Assembly: GCA_947259415.1 (NCBI GenBank)
Contig: CAMYMI010000009.1
Location: 1-64,000, forward strand
Length of the DNA stretch: 64,000 nucleotides
Origin: an uncultured Ectothiorhodospiraceae bacterium
GTDB lineage: Bacteria > Pseudomonadota > Gammaproteobacteria > UBA9214
Direction of reading: 5' to 3'
The notes below the pieces were generated by a model. That model saw nothing but the letters and a program-made list of their open reading frames with translations, searched no databases and was not told where the DNA came from. The translations under genes and the position numbers were made by a program. The stretch's first letter is position 1, and each line of letters opens with the position of its first letter. Positions 28,592-38,377 of this stretch are shown one piece after another.

Positions 28592-30307
28592 TTGCGTAAA
28601 ATTAATACATCAAGGTTATGCATTATCTGTTTATTGAGTGGTTTCCTATCCGGTATCTCCCAGACAACCGCCGCTTTTTCCTTCGGCAACTCCAGCCAGC
28701 AACCCGGCAACACTTCACGCACCACCGAAAACAGGCCCTGGGGTAACGTCGGGTCCTTCAAACCCGCACCCATGTATGAACAACAGCAGCCTGCCGGCGG
28801 CCCCGGATATTATCCCGGTGCAGCTCCGGGCAGTGTCTGGCCGGCAGCGCCGAATTCGCGCTCACCTTATGGTCCGCAGGTATCCGCAGACGGTTCCTCG
28901 AGGCCGCCGCATGTCGAGGTCGAACTGGGTTCCAAATGGCCCTACGAACAGCAGAATGTCATTTTTACGGTGCGGGTGGTCAGCAACGAAAATCTCAAGA
29001 CGCTGGATACCATTCTGCCGACTATCGACGGGGCGCTCATTGAGAAGGTCGATGGACCTGTCGCGAGCCTGCGTAAGGACAAACGCAGTGGTGCACAGGA
29101 GATCGTCAACGAATACCGGTTCATGCTCACACCACTGAGGTCAGGTGAGATCATCGTCCCCGAGATTCAATTCAAGGGCAATTATGACACCAGCAATCAG
29201 CGTCGCGGGATGCGAAATATGCCCCGTCCCGCCAGTGGTGAATCCTTTATCATTGCGGCTGATTCTCCGGTAAAACTGCGGGTAAAGTCGGCTGATCCGT
29301 CGGTTAATCCCTGGTTACCCTTGCACAGTCTGAAGCTGCAGTCGGACCTGAAGCAGGAACACGCCGTCAAGGAGGGTACGCCGGTCAGTCTCACACTCGA
29401 GTTGACAGCACAGGGTGCCCTGGGCAGTCAACTGCCTTCGCTTGAACGACAACTGGCAAGTCCCGACTACCGTGTCTATCGTGATTCAGTCAGCGTCAAC
29501 AACGGCATCTCAAATGATGGCCGCTACCTGATCGGGAGTCGCACGGAGACCTATACCCTCATTCCCCTGAAGGATGGCTGGATTGACCTGCCCAGTATAA
29601 AGGTCGCTTGGTGGGATTTATCTACGGATACACCCAGGGTGGCCGAGCTGGTCGGGTATGACAACGAGGGCCCGGTACAGACAGGTTCGCGGTCGAAGGG
29701 GCCACGCGAAGGTGCGTCCTATCCCGTATATTTCTGGTTTCCGCTGATGGTCACCCTGGGACTGGTCCTGGGCTACTGGCTGGGCGCCTGGGCACGGACA
29801 CGCCCGCTGCTCAAATGGGCCGGCCACAAGGCCAACACCGTACTGGTTTTGATAAAACGTCAGGCCGTGAAACATGCACGGAAGGTTCATCTGAAGCTAT
29901 CGCCCGTCAGTTACCTGAACAAGCTGCGGATGGGACTGGCGGCTGTTTTGCCTGCACGCGCCAAGATCTGGATGTGCACCCGCTGTGCGCAGCGTGAGGA
30001 TGATCCGGATGCCTGGTGCCAGGAGTTCAAGAGCCGCGTCTGCCAGCACCTGAATATCACCTCGCAGACGCCGCTGCCGGTCATCGCCGAGAAGCTCATC
30101 GAGGCCAACCCCCAGGTGGACCCGGTACGTATGCGCGCTCTGATCCAGTCGCTGGACGGTGCGATCTATGGTTCCAAACCCATCGACTTCCAGGTCTGGA
30201 AGAAGGACTTCGGTAACCAGCTGCGGCCGCGCGCGCACCTGCGCCGCTATCGTCGCTATCGACGGATGCAATCGTCACTGCCCGAGTTGAACCCGCGCTC
30301 GGCATAA
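28592..30307 (+). CDS. batD: BatD-like membrane protein
   Basis: The 571-residue protein has a signal peptide (about 1-29) and a Gly/Pro/Ser-rich stretch to about residue 108. Tandem beta domains of the BatD (oxygen tolerance) family follow (VEVELGSKWPYEQQNVIFTVRVV, then PLRSGEIIVPEIQF), then a transmembrane helix (about 378-398) and a cytosolic helical tail. No ATG fits; TTG 28592 has GGAG at 28581-28584. It closes the bat operon, 44 bases after batC. The tail contains four Cys residues (two as CTRC) of unclear role. Confidence 0.88.
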   Translation: MRKINTSRLCIICLLSGFLSGISQTTAAFSFGNSSQQPGNTSRTTENRPWGNVGSFKPAPMYEQQQPAGGPGYYPGAAPGSVWPAAPNSRSPYGPQVSADGSSRPPHVEVELGSKWPYEQQNVIFTVRVVSNENLKTLDTILPTIDGALIEKVDGPVASLRKDKRSGAQEIVNEYRFMLTPLRSGEIIVPEIQFKGNYDTSNQRRGMRNMPRPASGESFIIAADSPVKLRVKSADPSVNPWLPLHSLKLQSDLKQEHAVKEGTPVSLTLELTAQGALGSQLPSLERQLASPDYRVYRDSVSVNNGISNDGRYLIGSRTETYTLIPLKDGWIDLPSIKVAWWDLSTDTPRVAELVGYDNEGPVQTGSRSKGPREGASYPVYFWFPLMVTLGLVLGYWLGAWARTRPLLKWAGHKANTVLVLIKRQAVKHARKVHLKLSPVSYLNKLRMGLAAVLPARAKIWMCTRCAQREDDPDAWCQEFKSRVCQHLNITSQTPLPVIAEKLIEANPQVDPVRMRALIQSLDGAIYGSKPIDFQVWKKDFGNQLRPRAHLRRYRRYRRMQSSLPELNPRSA

Positions 30308-30398
30308 GCAATACTGTTTCCTGTTTAATTATTTCCTGGAGCAACTCTGGTTGAGGCCGGTCAGTGCAGTATCCCCTATCTGCACGCGTTTTCATTGA

Positions 30399-32567
30399 AT
30401 GGACAAGCAGTCACAGGAACGCCTGGACCGGTTGTTACAGAACCGATCCGATAAGGAAAACGTCCTGCTCGCCAAGGCGGCACAATGGGCGGTCGATTCA
30501 CACCACGGTCAGCAGCGCGCCTCCGGCGAACCCTACCACCACCACGTGCTCGCAGTCGCGGAGATCCTCAATGATCTGAAGCTGGACTACGAGACCCTGG
30601 CGGCGGCGATGTTGCATGACGTGGTGGAAGATACGGAGCTCACACTGGAGGACGTGAAGTCCGAATTCGGCCCCGTGATCGCCGGCCTGGTGGACGGCGT
30701 CACCAAGATGGAAAAGATCGGGGAATTCCAGGACCTCACCCAGGCCGGTGTCAGGGAACACCACCAGGCTGAGAGTCTGCGCAAGTTGCTGCTGGCCATG
30801 GCCGAGGATGTGCGCGTGGTGTTGATCAAGCTGGCCGATCGACTGCACAACATGCGTACCCTCAAACACCTGGACCCCGCGCGCCAGCGGCGTATCGCCC
30901 GCGAGACCCTGGCTATTTACGCACCCCTCGCCAATCGCCTGGGTATCTGGCAGATCAAGTGGGAACTGGAGGACCTGTCGCTGCGCTACCTGGAGCCAGA
31001 GGCCTACAATTCCCTGGTGACCCAGCTCAACGAGACACGGGAGGATCGCCAATGCTATATCGAGGAGGTCATCGCGATACTGGATGCCGAGATGAAGAAG
31101 GCCGGCATCAAGGCGTCCATAAGTGGCCGCCCGAAACACATCAACAGCATCTGGCGCAAGATGCAGCGCAAGCACCTCGACTTTGAGCAGATCTTCGACA
31201 TGCGCGCGGTCCGTATCCTGGTCCCGGAGGAGAAGGACTGTTATGCCGCACTCGGCGTGGTGCACGGCCTGTGGCGTCACATCCCCAGGGAGTTCGACGA
31301 CTACATCGCCAACCCCAAGGAGAACCTGTACCGCTCGCTACATACAGCGGTGATCGGCCCCGAGGGCCGCACGCTGGAGGTCCAGATCCGCACCGAGGAG
31401 ATGCACCGCCATGCCGAGCTGGGCGTCGCGGCCCACTGGCGTTACAAGGAGGGTGGGCGTTTCGATCCCGGCTACGAGGAAAAGATCTCCTGGTTGCGGC
31501 AATTGCTGGAGTGGAGGGAGGAGGAGCGCACGGCGATCGACTTCGTTGACCGCTTCAAGTCCGAGGCCTTCCAGGAGCGGGTCTACGTCCTGACCCCGCA
31601 GGCCAAGATCATCGACCTGCCGCAGGGTGCCACACCGCTTGATTTCGCCTACGAGGTACACACCGAGGTAGGCCACCGCTGCCGTGGCGCCAAGGTCAAC
31701 GGCCGCATCGTGCCGCTGACATACGAACTCCAAAACGGCGAGCAGGTCGAGGTGCTGACCGCGCGCCAGGGGGTGCCGAGTCGGGATTGGCTGAATCCGC
31801 ACCTGGGCTATATCAAGACATCGCGTGCCCGCGCGCGGGTACGCTCCTGGTTCAAACAACAGGACCACCAGCAGAATGTCAGTGCCGGTCGTGCCATCCT
31901 CGACCGTGAGCTGCATCGACTCAATGTCACCGGCCTTTCGATCGAGAAACTTGCCACGCGTCTCAAGTGTCAGCAGATCGACGACCTGCTGGCGGCACTC
32001 GGACGCGGGGACATCAATACTGGTCAGCTGGCCAATGCCGTGAATGATCAACTGCCGAGTCCGGAGGTGCGCGAGGTGGAACTGCCCCGCGCAGCGCGAA
32101 AGAAGCGAGCAGTCACTCCGGGGGGGGTCAAGATTCTGGGCGTTGGCAACCTGCTGACAACGACGGCGCGCTGCTGCCACCCGGTACCGAATGACCCCAT
32201 CGTGGGTTATATCACCCGTGGCCGTGGCGTTACCATTCACCGCCAGGATTGCGGCAACATCCTGCGCATTCAGGGCGAGGACCGCGACCGTCTCATCGAG
32301 GTGGAATGGGGGTTGCCGTCGGATCAAGGGTACCAGGCCGATATCTCGATCGAGGCCTATGACAGACCGGGCCTGTTGCGTGACATCACGGCCGTGCTGG
32401 CCAATGAAAAGATCAACCTCAGCGGTGTGCAAACCCTGACCGACGACAGCGACGGCATAGCGCGCATGAATCTGACGGTGGAGATCGCCGATATTGGCCA
32501 GCTGAGCCGTGTATTGACGCAGATCGGTCAACTTCAGAACGTGGTTGAGGCGCGGCGCAGGGTGTAA
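30399..32567 (+). CDS. relA: RelA/SpoT-family (p)ppGpp synthetase with an intact HD domain
   Basis: The 722-residue protein has an HD domain (about 20-175) with H73-D74 in LHDVVEDT and ADRLHNMRTL. A synthetase domain (about 230-345) follows, with PREFDDYIANPK (E298-F-D-D301), then TGS (about 385-445), a helical region and a C-terminal ACT domain (about 645-720). Sequence after the synthetase follows E. coli RelA closely (SRDWLNPHLGYIKTSRARA). EXDD is the RelA-type synthetase signature, whereas E. coli RelA has lost the HD residues; here they are kept. It may therefore make and hydrolyse (p)ppGpp. No strong Shine-Dalgarno precedes ATG 30399. It lies 91 bases after batD. Confidence 0.92.
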   Translation: MDKQSQERLDRLLQNRSDKENVLLAKAAQWAVDSHHGQQRASGEPYHHHVLAVAEILNDLKLDYETLAAAMLHDVVEDTELTLEDVKSEFGPVIAGLVDGVTKMEKIGEFQDLTQAGVREHHQAESLRKLLLAMAEDVRVVLIKLADRLHNMRTLKHLDPARQRRIARETLAIYAPLANRLGIWQIKWELEDLSLRYLEPEAYNSLVTQLNETREDRQCYIEEVIAILDAEMKKAGIKASISGRPKHINSIWRKMQRKHLDFEQIFDMRAVRILVPEEKDCYAALGVVHGLWRHIPREFDDYIANPKENLYRSLHTAVIGPEGRTLEVQIRTEEMHRHAELGVAAHWRYKEGGRFDPGYEEKISWLRQLLEWREEERTAIDFVDRFKSEAFQERVYVLTPQAKIIDLPQGATPLDFAYEVHTEVGHRCRGAKVNGRIVPLTYELQNGEQVEVLTARQGVPSRDWLNPHLGYIKTSRARARVRSWFKQQDHQQNVSAGRAILDRELHRLNVTGLSIEKLATRLKCQQIDDLLAALGRGDINTGQLANAVNDQLPSPEVREVELPRAARKKRAVTPGGVKILGVGNLLTTTARCCHPVPNDPIVGYITRGRGVTIHRQDCGNILRIQGEDRDRLIEVEWGLPSDQGYQADISIEAYDRPGLLRDITAVLANEKINLSGVQTLTDDSDGIARMNLTVEIADIGQLSRVLTQIGQLQNVVEARRRV

Positions 32568-32906
32568 AGCTCATCTGTGGATAGGTCTCACCGCAGAGAC
32601 GCACGACTGCAGGGAGAAGGTGAGACCGGGAACCGGTCGAGAGGCTGGCCTGGGCCATGCAGGAGGTAGAGCACCAACAGGAGGCGCTCTAGGCGACACA
32701 TGGAGCAGTTACCGAGAGGATGCAGATAAAAACTTATTCGTTAATAAAAGATTCTATTTATTCGACACAGGCGGGAATTATTGACAGCTTCGATGCATTT
32801 GAAATTACTGACTTCACAACACAACTGACAGGACTGTATTTTTTATCGAAGTATTTTACGAATTTGATGCGATTTTGATCTTCTCTGCGCTCTTTTGAAA
32901 ACTGTA
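32568..32906. other. Intergenic region after relA
   Basis: No gene is supported. The right part (32720-32900) is AT-rich and precedes the 3' end of tRNA-Arg on the other strand. I see no clear terminator. Confidence 0.5.
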
Positions 32907-32983
32907 TGGCGTCCCGGAGAGGATTCGAACCTCCGACCTAGCGCTTAGGAGGCGCTTGCTCTATCCAGCTGAGCTACCGGGAC
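32907..32983 (-). tRNA. tRNA-Arg (anticodon CCT)
   Basis: The cloverleaf is complete on the minus strand: acceptor GTCCCGG/CCGGGAC, D-arm GCTCAGCTGGATAGAGC, anticodon stem AGCGC/GCGCT with loop CTCCTAA, T-arm GGAGG-TTCGAAT-CCTCT, discriminator G and encoded CCA. Length is 77. It reads AGG codons. Confidence 0.96.
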
Positions 32984-33000
32984 CCTGTTGCGGGTAATCG

Positions 33001-33025
33001 AAAAAGGCCAGACTCGCGTCTGGCC
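33001..33025 (-). terminator. Intrinsic terminator of tRNA-Ala
   Basis: On the minus strand GGCCAGAC-GCGA-GTCTGGCC forms a perfect 8-bp stem followed by five T. It lies 9 bases beyond the tRNA-Ala 3' end, so tRNA-Arg likely needs its own promoter or read-through. Confidence 0.88.
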
Positions 33026-33033
33026 AGTGTATT

Positions 33034-33109
<76 letters not shown>

Positions 33110-33260
33110 GTAGGTTCAATAGGCTATAAATGAATAGCCATAAGCTGGTGTGATTCTATCACTGAGGCCGCCGTTGCTTCCACACGCGCTGAAAAGCATT
33201 ACAGCCAGAGATCCCTGCGCCACTGCGTAAGGCAGGGGAAACCGGAAGGAGTGCGGGTGG

Positions 33261-33425
33261 CTATGAGCGAACTTGCTTGGGCCTGGAAAGCGCTGCCTCG
33301 ATATCGATCACCTTGATGACGATCTGCGGAATGTTGACGACGTAGGCATCTTCATACAGCAAGGTCCGAATTTTATTGATTCGTTTACTGTCAATTTCGG
33401 GACTTTCGGTTAATTGGTCAAGCAT
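33261..33425 (-). CDS. Short FlgM-like protein (possible anti-sigma-28)
   Basis: The 54-residue frame contains EIDSKRINKIRTLLYEDAYV followed by VNIPQIVIKVIDIEAAL. This keeps the spacing of the FlgM C-terminal helices (ID..K...I...I..G.Y.V....I..K.I..E..L), the part that binds sigma-28. The usual disordered N-terminal half is almost absent. Residues normally small or polar (the GxY Gly, the IA pair) are changed, so binding may be altered. No good ribosome site precedes ATG 33425. fliA and fleQ are within 6 kb, which fits a role in flagellar gene timing. It could also be a decaying copy. Confidence 0.55.
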   Translation of the reverse strand: MLDQLTESPEIDSKRINKIRTLLYEDAYVVNIPQIVIKVIDIEAALSRPKQVRS

Positions 33426-33864
33426 AGCGGGTCCAGGTTGTCTTATTGAATTATCTCACTTGGTGTCATTGTCTAGCGTTCATACCTGACACAATTAATT
33501 TATCGTCATGGGGGGTAGGGAGTTTAGCCGCTTTTTGTGGTGTGGTGCACAAAGCGACAATCCCATGACGCATGTGTCTGGTTCAAGGTATTGTCAGCCT
33601 TGCCGATATCATTGTGTTAAAGCTGAATACGCCAGGTCGCAGGCTGCACCCCACTCACACAAGTGTGCTCATAGGCGGTGCAACCTTGCATGCTTAAACG
33701 CCGTAGTTTTCGGAATCACTGTAAATACAGACGGCTAATCACGCGGCGGGAAATTTCTAGCGTGGCTGTTATAATGCTGGTCAGTAGTGATAATTAGAAT
33801 CCTTATATTCATGTCCATTTGATGTAATAAAAGTACTAAAATACAATTGCCTGGGGCGTAATGA
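33426..33864. other. Intergenic region upstream of fleQ with a nested inverted repeat
   Basis: No protein gene is supported. CGTCATGGG (33504-33512) and CCCATGACG (33562-33570) are perfect 9-base inverted repeats. Between them CGCTTTTTGTG and CACAAAGCG can form an inner stem. This may fold as a structured RNA or a DNA cruciform. Confidence 0.4.
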
Positions 33865-33901
33865 CGTAATTTTGACGCAATTACGATACACTGGGTAATA
33901 T
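33865..33901 (+). promoter_or_regulatory. fleQ promoter with overlapping inverted repeat
   Basis: TTGACG (33872-33877) and TAATAT (33896-33901), 18 bases apart, fit a sigma-70 promoter. The perfect inverted repeat CGTAATT-N7-AATTACG (33865-33885) covers the -35 element, a place where a regulator would block transcription. The regulator is unknown. Confidence 0.5.
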
Positions 33902-33983
33902 TCGCTTGTAGGATTAATAAAAAGCATTAAACTAGCAGGGTATTTCGGCCCGATCCGACAAGATAATTCCTCAGGTAAATCAA

Positions 33984-35417
33984 ATGCTCAACGACCCCAA
34001 AGTCCTGGTAATCGAAGCGGACAAGGATAACGGGAATGAACTGCGAGCGGTTCTCAAGTTCATCAATTATTCACCCGTTTATGTCGATGACTGCGCGCAG
34101 TGGCGAGAGGCGATCGAGGAGACGGGGGACACCCTGGCGGTCATAGTGGGGACGTGCAGGGCAGAGGGTATGCTTGCCACACTACTGAATGAAATTCACC
34201 AATACAATGAACACCTTCCAATTTACCTGCTGGCCGAAAAGGGCAAGGAACCCACAGTCACCATTGATACCGGATCCTGCATTCTCGGGCGCCTGGATAT
34301 TCCGCCAAACTATGTCCAACTGACCAGCGCCATGCACCAGGCCGAGGTTTATGCGGATTCGCACGGTGGCACTGAACCCGCGCAGCGGCCAGTCGACCTG
34401 TTCCGCAGCCTGGTTGGCAGCAGTCGCGCCGTCCAGAACGTCAGGAAAATGATGGAACAGGTCGCCGACAGCGATGCGATTGTCCTGATCCTGGGCGAGT
34501 CGGGTACCGGCAAGGAGGTCGTGGCCCGCAACCTGCATTACCATTCATCACGACGGGGCAGCCCGTTCGTGCCGGTGAATTGCGGGGCAATACCCGGCGA
34601 CCTGCTTGAATCCGAACTCTTCGGGCATGAAAAGGGGGCCTTTACCGGCGCCATCAGTGCGCGCGAAGGTCGTTTTGAAATGGCCGAGGGCGGTACCCTT
34701 TTCCTCGACGAGATCGGCGATATGAGTCTTGCCATGCAGGTCAAGATCCTGAGGGTACTGCAGGAACGTACCTTCGAGCGGGTCGGGTCCAACAAGAGTA
34801 TCACCGCCAATGTGAGAATAATCGCCGCGACTCATCGTGATCTCGAAAACGCGATCAGCGACGGTGAGTTTCGCGAGGACCTGTACTACCGACTCAACGT
34901 CTTTCCCATCGAGATGCCGCCATTGCGGGACCGTGTTGAAGACATTCCACTACTGGTTAACGAACTGGTGCGGCGTATCGAACATGAGAAACGCGGTTCG
35001 GTCCGGCTGTCACCGGGTGCCATCTATGCCCTGTGCCAGTACAACTGGCCGGGAAATGTTCGCGAACTCGCCAACCTGGTTGAACGTCTGGCGATCCTTC
35101 ACCCCTACGGCGTGGTTGAAGCCCGTGATCTTCCCGAGAAATTCAGGATCGACGACGAGGATCTCGACCCGGAATTGCTTGGGGATGCGCTGATCGGTTC
35201 ACCGCTTACCTCGGATGACCTGGATCCAAGGCTGCCGCGTGACGGACTCAACCTCAAGGAGCACCTCAGTAGCCTCGAAGTCAGTTACATCAAACAGGCG
35301 CTGGAAGACTCGGGCGGTGTGGTGGCGCATGCAGCAAAACGGCTCGGCATGCGTAGGACCACGCTGGTCGAGAAACTGCGTAAATACCGATTACAACGCA
35401 CATCCACTGCGTCATGA
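33984..35417 (+). CDS. fleQ: FleQ-type sigma-54 dependent flagellar master regulator
   Basis: The 477-residue protein has a degenerate receiver-like domain (about 1-125) and a linker with the FleQ c-di-GMP-site motif LFRSLVG (139-145). The AAA+ domain carries Walker A GESGTGKE (171-178), the sigma-54 contact GAFTGA (218-223) and Walker [11 protein letters not shown] Fis-type HTH ends the protein (about 438-472, [23 protein letters not shown]). The whole AAA+ segment reads as FleQ/FlrA. The family activates flagellar genes with sigma-54 and responds to c-di-GMP and FlhG/FleN, both represented downstream. An Asp usual for phosphorylation is not clearly present in the receiver. Its promoter is annotated separately. 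Confidence 0.92.
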   Translation: MLNDPKVLVIEADKDNGNELRAVLKFINYSPVYVDDCAQWREAIEETGDTLAVIVGTCRAEGMLATLLNEIHQYNEHLPIYLLAEKGKEPTVTIDTGSCILGRLDIPPNYVQLTSAMHQAEVYADSHGGTEPAQRPVDLFRSLVGSSRAVQNVRKMMEQVADSDAIVLILGESGTGKEVVARNLHYHSSRRGSPFVPVNCGAIPGDLLESELFGHEKGAFTGAISAREGRFEMAEGGTLFLDEIGDMSLAMQVKILRVLQERTFERVGSNKSITANVRIIAATHRDLENAISDGEFREDLYYRLNVFPIEMPPLRDRVEDIPLLVNELVRRIEHEKRGSVRLSPGAIYALCQYNWPGNVRELANLVERLAILHPYGVVEARDLPEKFRIDDEDLDPELLGDALIGSPLTSDDLDPRLPRDGLNLKEHLSSLEVSYIKQALEDSGGVVAHAAKRLGMRRTTLVEKLRKYRLQRTSTAS

Positions 35418-35708
35418 CTCTGACGCCTGAATGAATCATTCGGGTGTATCTCCCTCACAATGCTACAGTTGCTGTCTCTCAGGGCAGGGGGCTTTATACG
35501 TACCCTGTCCTGTGATAACTTTTGCCTGAATAATAAATATAAAAAGGGGGCTTTCCTGGTGCGAATCACTTTCTGATTTTTCATGCCGGCGCGCAACGGC
35601 GTTGCAGGTTCGCCTGTGAGCGCCGTATTGCTATTACTCTATGGTCAGTCTGGCGTTTTGCAACAGTGTGTGTTGCATTCAACAAGAAATACATTAACAA
35701 GCAAACAG

Positions 35709-37961
35709 ATGTCAAAAATAAAGAAACAGCAGCGGAACATGATAAATGGGTCTGTCGATGCCTTGCATCACCAGTTCATACCTGACCCGCTGTTGAAGGA
35801 ACATAACTATATCCTTCAAATCAGCAGCGATGACATCGCTTGTGTTGAAAAGTACCGCGCGACGCTTGCTGCCGGCACTGCCCGTTTTGCCGAGATCTAT
35901 TACAACTACCTTTTTGATCACCCGGAAATCGCTGATGTGCTGTACTCGCACGAACGCAGCGGTGGCGATATCGGTGACCTTGTACGCAACGAATTGCAGT
36001 TCATGCTGGGGTTATTCTCGGTTGATGATGCTGCACGTGAAAGTGAACTCATCCAGGCCGGCGCAAAGCATAGTGCCAGGGGTGTCAGGCCGGTGTGGGC
36101 CGCGGGTGCCTATCGCCTGTTCCTGGATTTCCTGCGGGAACTCATCGTCGGCCTTGATATATCTTCTGCAGATCGCGACAGGCTGGAATCGGTCATTCTG
36201 AAACTGGTCTTGCGCGATCTTGGCATGATATCGGACAGCTATTGGCGTGCCAGGCTGGATGAGTACAGGGAGGCATTCAATCACGTCTCAGTCCAGTACG
36301 AATGCGTCGATGATCTGCTGGCCGGGTTGCCTCATCTGCTGTGGAGCGTCGACGTCAAACGCAACCAGATTATCTATGCGAACTACCCGCTGCATGCGAT
36401 TTATTCCAGCAGGCTCGAGTCACCATTTCCGTTTCTGGCGGATATGAACGCTGAAGACCAGCAGCAGTTGCTGACTGTCTGGCAGGAGGCGGTCAACGGA
36501 AAACGTTCTACCACGGAAGTACGAATGAGTCTGGCGGACGGTGCCGAGCACTGGTACCGCCTGTCACTATACCCCTCGCTGAGCAGGCGCGGCAGATCTG
36601 CACAAGTATACTGCCTGCTTGAAGATATCAATAGAGATATCAGTCAGCGCAAGCAACTCGAGCAGTTAAGCACCACGGACAGCCTGACGCGTCTACCCAA
36701 CCGGGCATTGTGGGGTGATCACATGCAAATGGCACTGGCAGCATCACGCCGCGTTCCGGGTTCGCAGGTTGTGGTTATCTCTCTGGATATAAATCAGTTC
36801 AAGATGTACAACGACACGCTTGGACACAAACTGGGCGATTTATTGCTTCGTGAAGTGGCCAAGCGTCTTGATTCGGTTGTGCGTGAATCGGATTCCCTGG
36901 CGCGACTCGGTGGTGACCAGTTTGGCATTCTTCTGCAGCCGGTTAATGATGCCCGTACCGCCGCAGAGCGCGTCATCACCCAGGTGCTGGACAGCTTTGA
37001 CATGCCTTTCACATGCGCTGACAAGCAATTGTGCGTCAGTGTGACCCTTGGTGTGTCCTGTTTTCCGGATCATGGTGCCAGTGAAGAAACCCTGCTGATG
37101 AATGCAGAGAGTGCCATGTACCGCGCCAAGCGCAATGGTTTACCATACCAGTTCTTTGATCCGGGAAGTGATGTCAGCCCGGCTGAACAGCTGCGCTATT
37201 CCGGCCAGATCCAGAGTGCACTTGATAACAACGAGTTTGAACTTTATTACCAGCCACAGGTAGATCTTCGGACATCGTCGTTAACCGGGGCGGAGGCCTT
37301 GTTGCGCTGGCAACATCCACTGGAAGGTACCGTCCTGCCCCAGCGGATCATCCCGGTAGCTGAACAGCTGGGAATGATTTCTCCAATTACCGACTGGGTC
37401 CTGGTGACTGCCTTGCGACAGTGCAGGGACTGGTCCTATGTCGGCTCATCGGTGCCGGTTTCCGTAAATGTCTCCGCACGATCCTTCCAGAGCCCCCGCC
37501 TGGTCGACAAGATTCAATGGGCCCTTCAGGAGGCGAGTGTGAGTGGTGAACATCTGGAGATCGAGATTACCGAGGCGACACTGATGATGGACCTGGAGCG
37601 CGCTGGTGAGGTGCTGGCGCGTCTGAGCGACTTCGGTGTGACTGTCGCGATTGATGATTTCGGGACCGGCTATTCTTCCCTGTCCTACCTGAAGCGCCTG
37701 CCCATCCATACCCTCAAAATCGACCAGTCATTCATCATGGATGTGGCGTTTGACAAACAGGATATAGCCATCGTCCGCTCGATCATCGATCTGGGACATA
37801 ACCTCGATTACAAGGTGGTCGCAGAGGGCGTAGAGAACGGCATGGCCCTTGATATGCTTAACAATCTCGGTTGCGACGCAGCGCAGGGATTTCATATCAG
37901 TAAGCCGCTTCCGCAAGAACTGTTCTCCAGCTGGCTGTCGACCTCGTCCTGGGCTGTCTGA
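35709..37961 (+). CDS. Globin-coupled sensor with PAS, GGDQF and EAL domains
   Basis: From ATG 35709 the protein has 750 residues. A sensor globin fold fills about 30-185, with the likely proximal haem His H121 in AKHSARGVRPVWAAGAYR. A PAS-like region (about 195-310) follows, then a GGDEF-type domain with GGDQF at 401-405, and an EAL domain with EALLRW (529), NVSARSF, EITEATLM, DDFGTGYSS, KIDQSF and AEGVEN. The changed GGDEF motif predicts a cyclase that is weak or inactive, while EAL keeps its metal and catalytic residues. The likely net action is c-di-GMP hydrolysis controlled by O2, NO or CO bound to haem. The start is uncertain: ATG 35583 and ATG 35739 are also in frame. It lies between fleQ and flhG. 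Confidence 0.88.
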   Translation: MSKIKKQQRNMINGSVDALHHQFIPDPLLKEHNYILQISSDDIACVEKYRATLAAGTARFAEIYYNYLFDHPEIADVLYSHERSGGDIGDLVRNELQFMLGLFSVDDAARESELIQAGAKHSARGVRPVWAAGAYRLFLDFLRELIVGLDISSADRDRLESVILKLVLRDLGMISDSYWRARLDEYREAFNHVSVQYECVDDLLAGLPHLLWSVDVKRNQIIYANYPLHAIYSSRLESPFPFLADMNAEDQQQLLTVWQEAVNGKRSTTEVRMSLADGAEHWYRLSLYPSLSRRGRSAQVYCLLEDINRDISQRKQLEQLSTTDSLTRLPNRALWGDHMQMALAASRRVPGSQVVVISLDINQFKMYNDTLGHKLGDLLLREVAKRLDSVVRESDSLARLGGDQFGILLQPVNDARTAAERVITQVLDSFDMPFTCADKQLCVSVTLGVSCFPDHGASEETLLMNAESAMYRAKRNGLPYQFFDPGSDVSPAEQLRYSGQIQSALDNNEFELYYQPQVDLRTSSLTGAEALLRWQHPLEGTVLPQRIIPVAEQLGMISPITDWVLVTALRQCRDWSYVGSSVPVSVNVSARSFQSPRLVDKIQWALQEASVSGEHLEIEITEATLMMDLERAGEVLARLSDFGVTVAIDDFGTGYSSLSYLKRLPIHTLKIDQSFIMDVAFDKQDIAIVRSIIDLGHNLDYKVVAEGVENGMALDMLNNLGCDAAQGFHISKPLPQELFSSWLSTSSWAV

Positions 37962-38377
37962 TCCTGAAGCCTCCTCTTGCAGACCGGTCTGAAACCGGCA
38001 CCTGATCCACATTCCCTGACTGCGCAGGCGCATTCCTGGCGCCCGCCCACAGCCATAGCGCCAGCGGTGCCCGAGGGTTGTGGCGGGTGCGGGATTGATG
38101 ACGCCCGAAATCCCTGCATGCTCCAAAAGCCAAAAATATGACGTTATTTATGCTGCCTTGGCCCGCCTGTGAAATAAAGACTAAATTAAGAAAAAACAGA
38201 TAGATAGCCTAGTTAATCAGGCAGTTGGCTGAGCAAACTGCGCGTTGGTACGCCTATTGCAGGATTGTGTCCAGGATTAAAACGGTCGACCGCTTACTGC
38301 GGCCAAACCCGGGAAAACGGCATTGGACACAGCACATAAAACCGATCAAATGGACACACAGCCTGAGGTGCAGCACC

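Noticed and set aside
33508-33738. 76-codon plus-strand frame
   Set aside because: No ribosome site or family, and it overlaps the inverted repeat structure.
38229-38250. Possible sigma-54 promoter upstream of flhG
   Set aside because: TGGC and TGC are present but the GG-N10-GC spacing does not fit.
38225-38377. Longer flhG start at 38225
   Set aside because: The added 51 residues are not family-like and no ribosome site is present; GTG 38378 has one.
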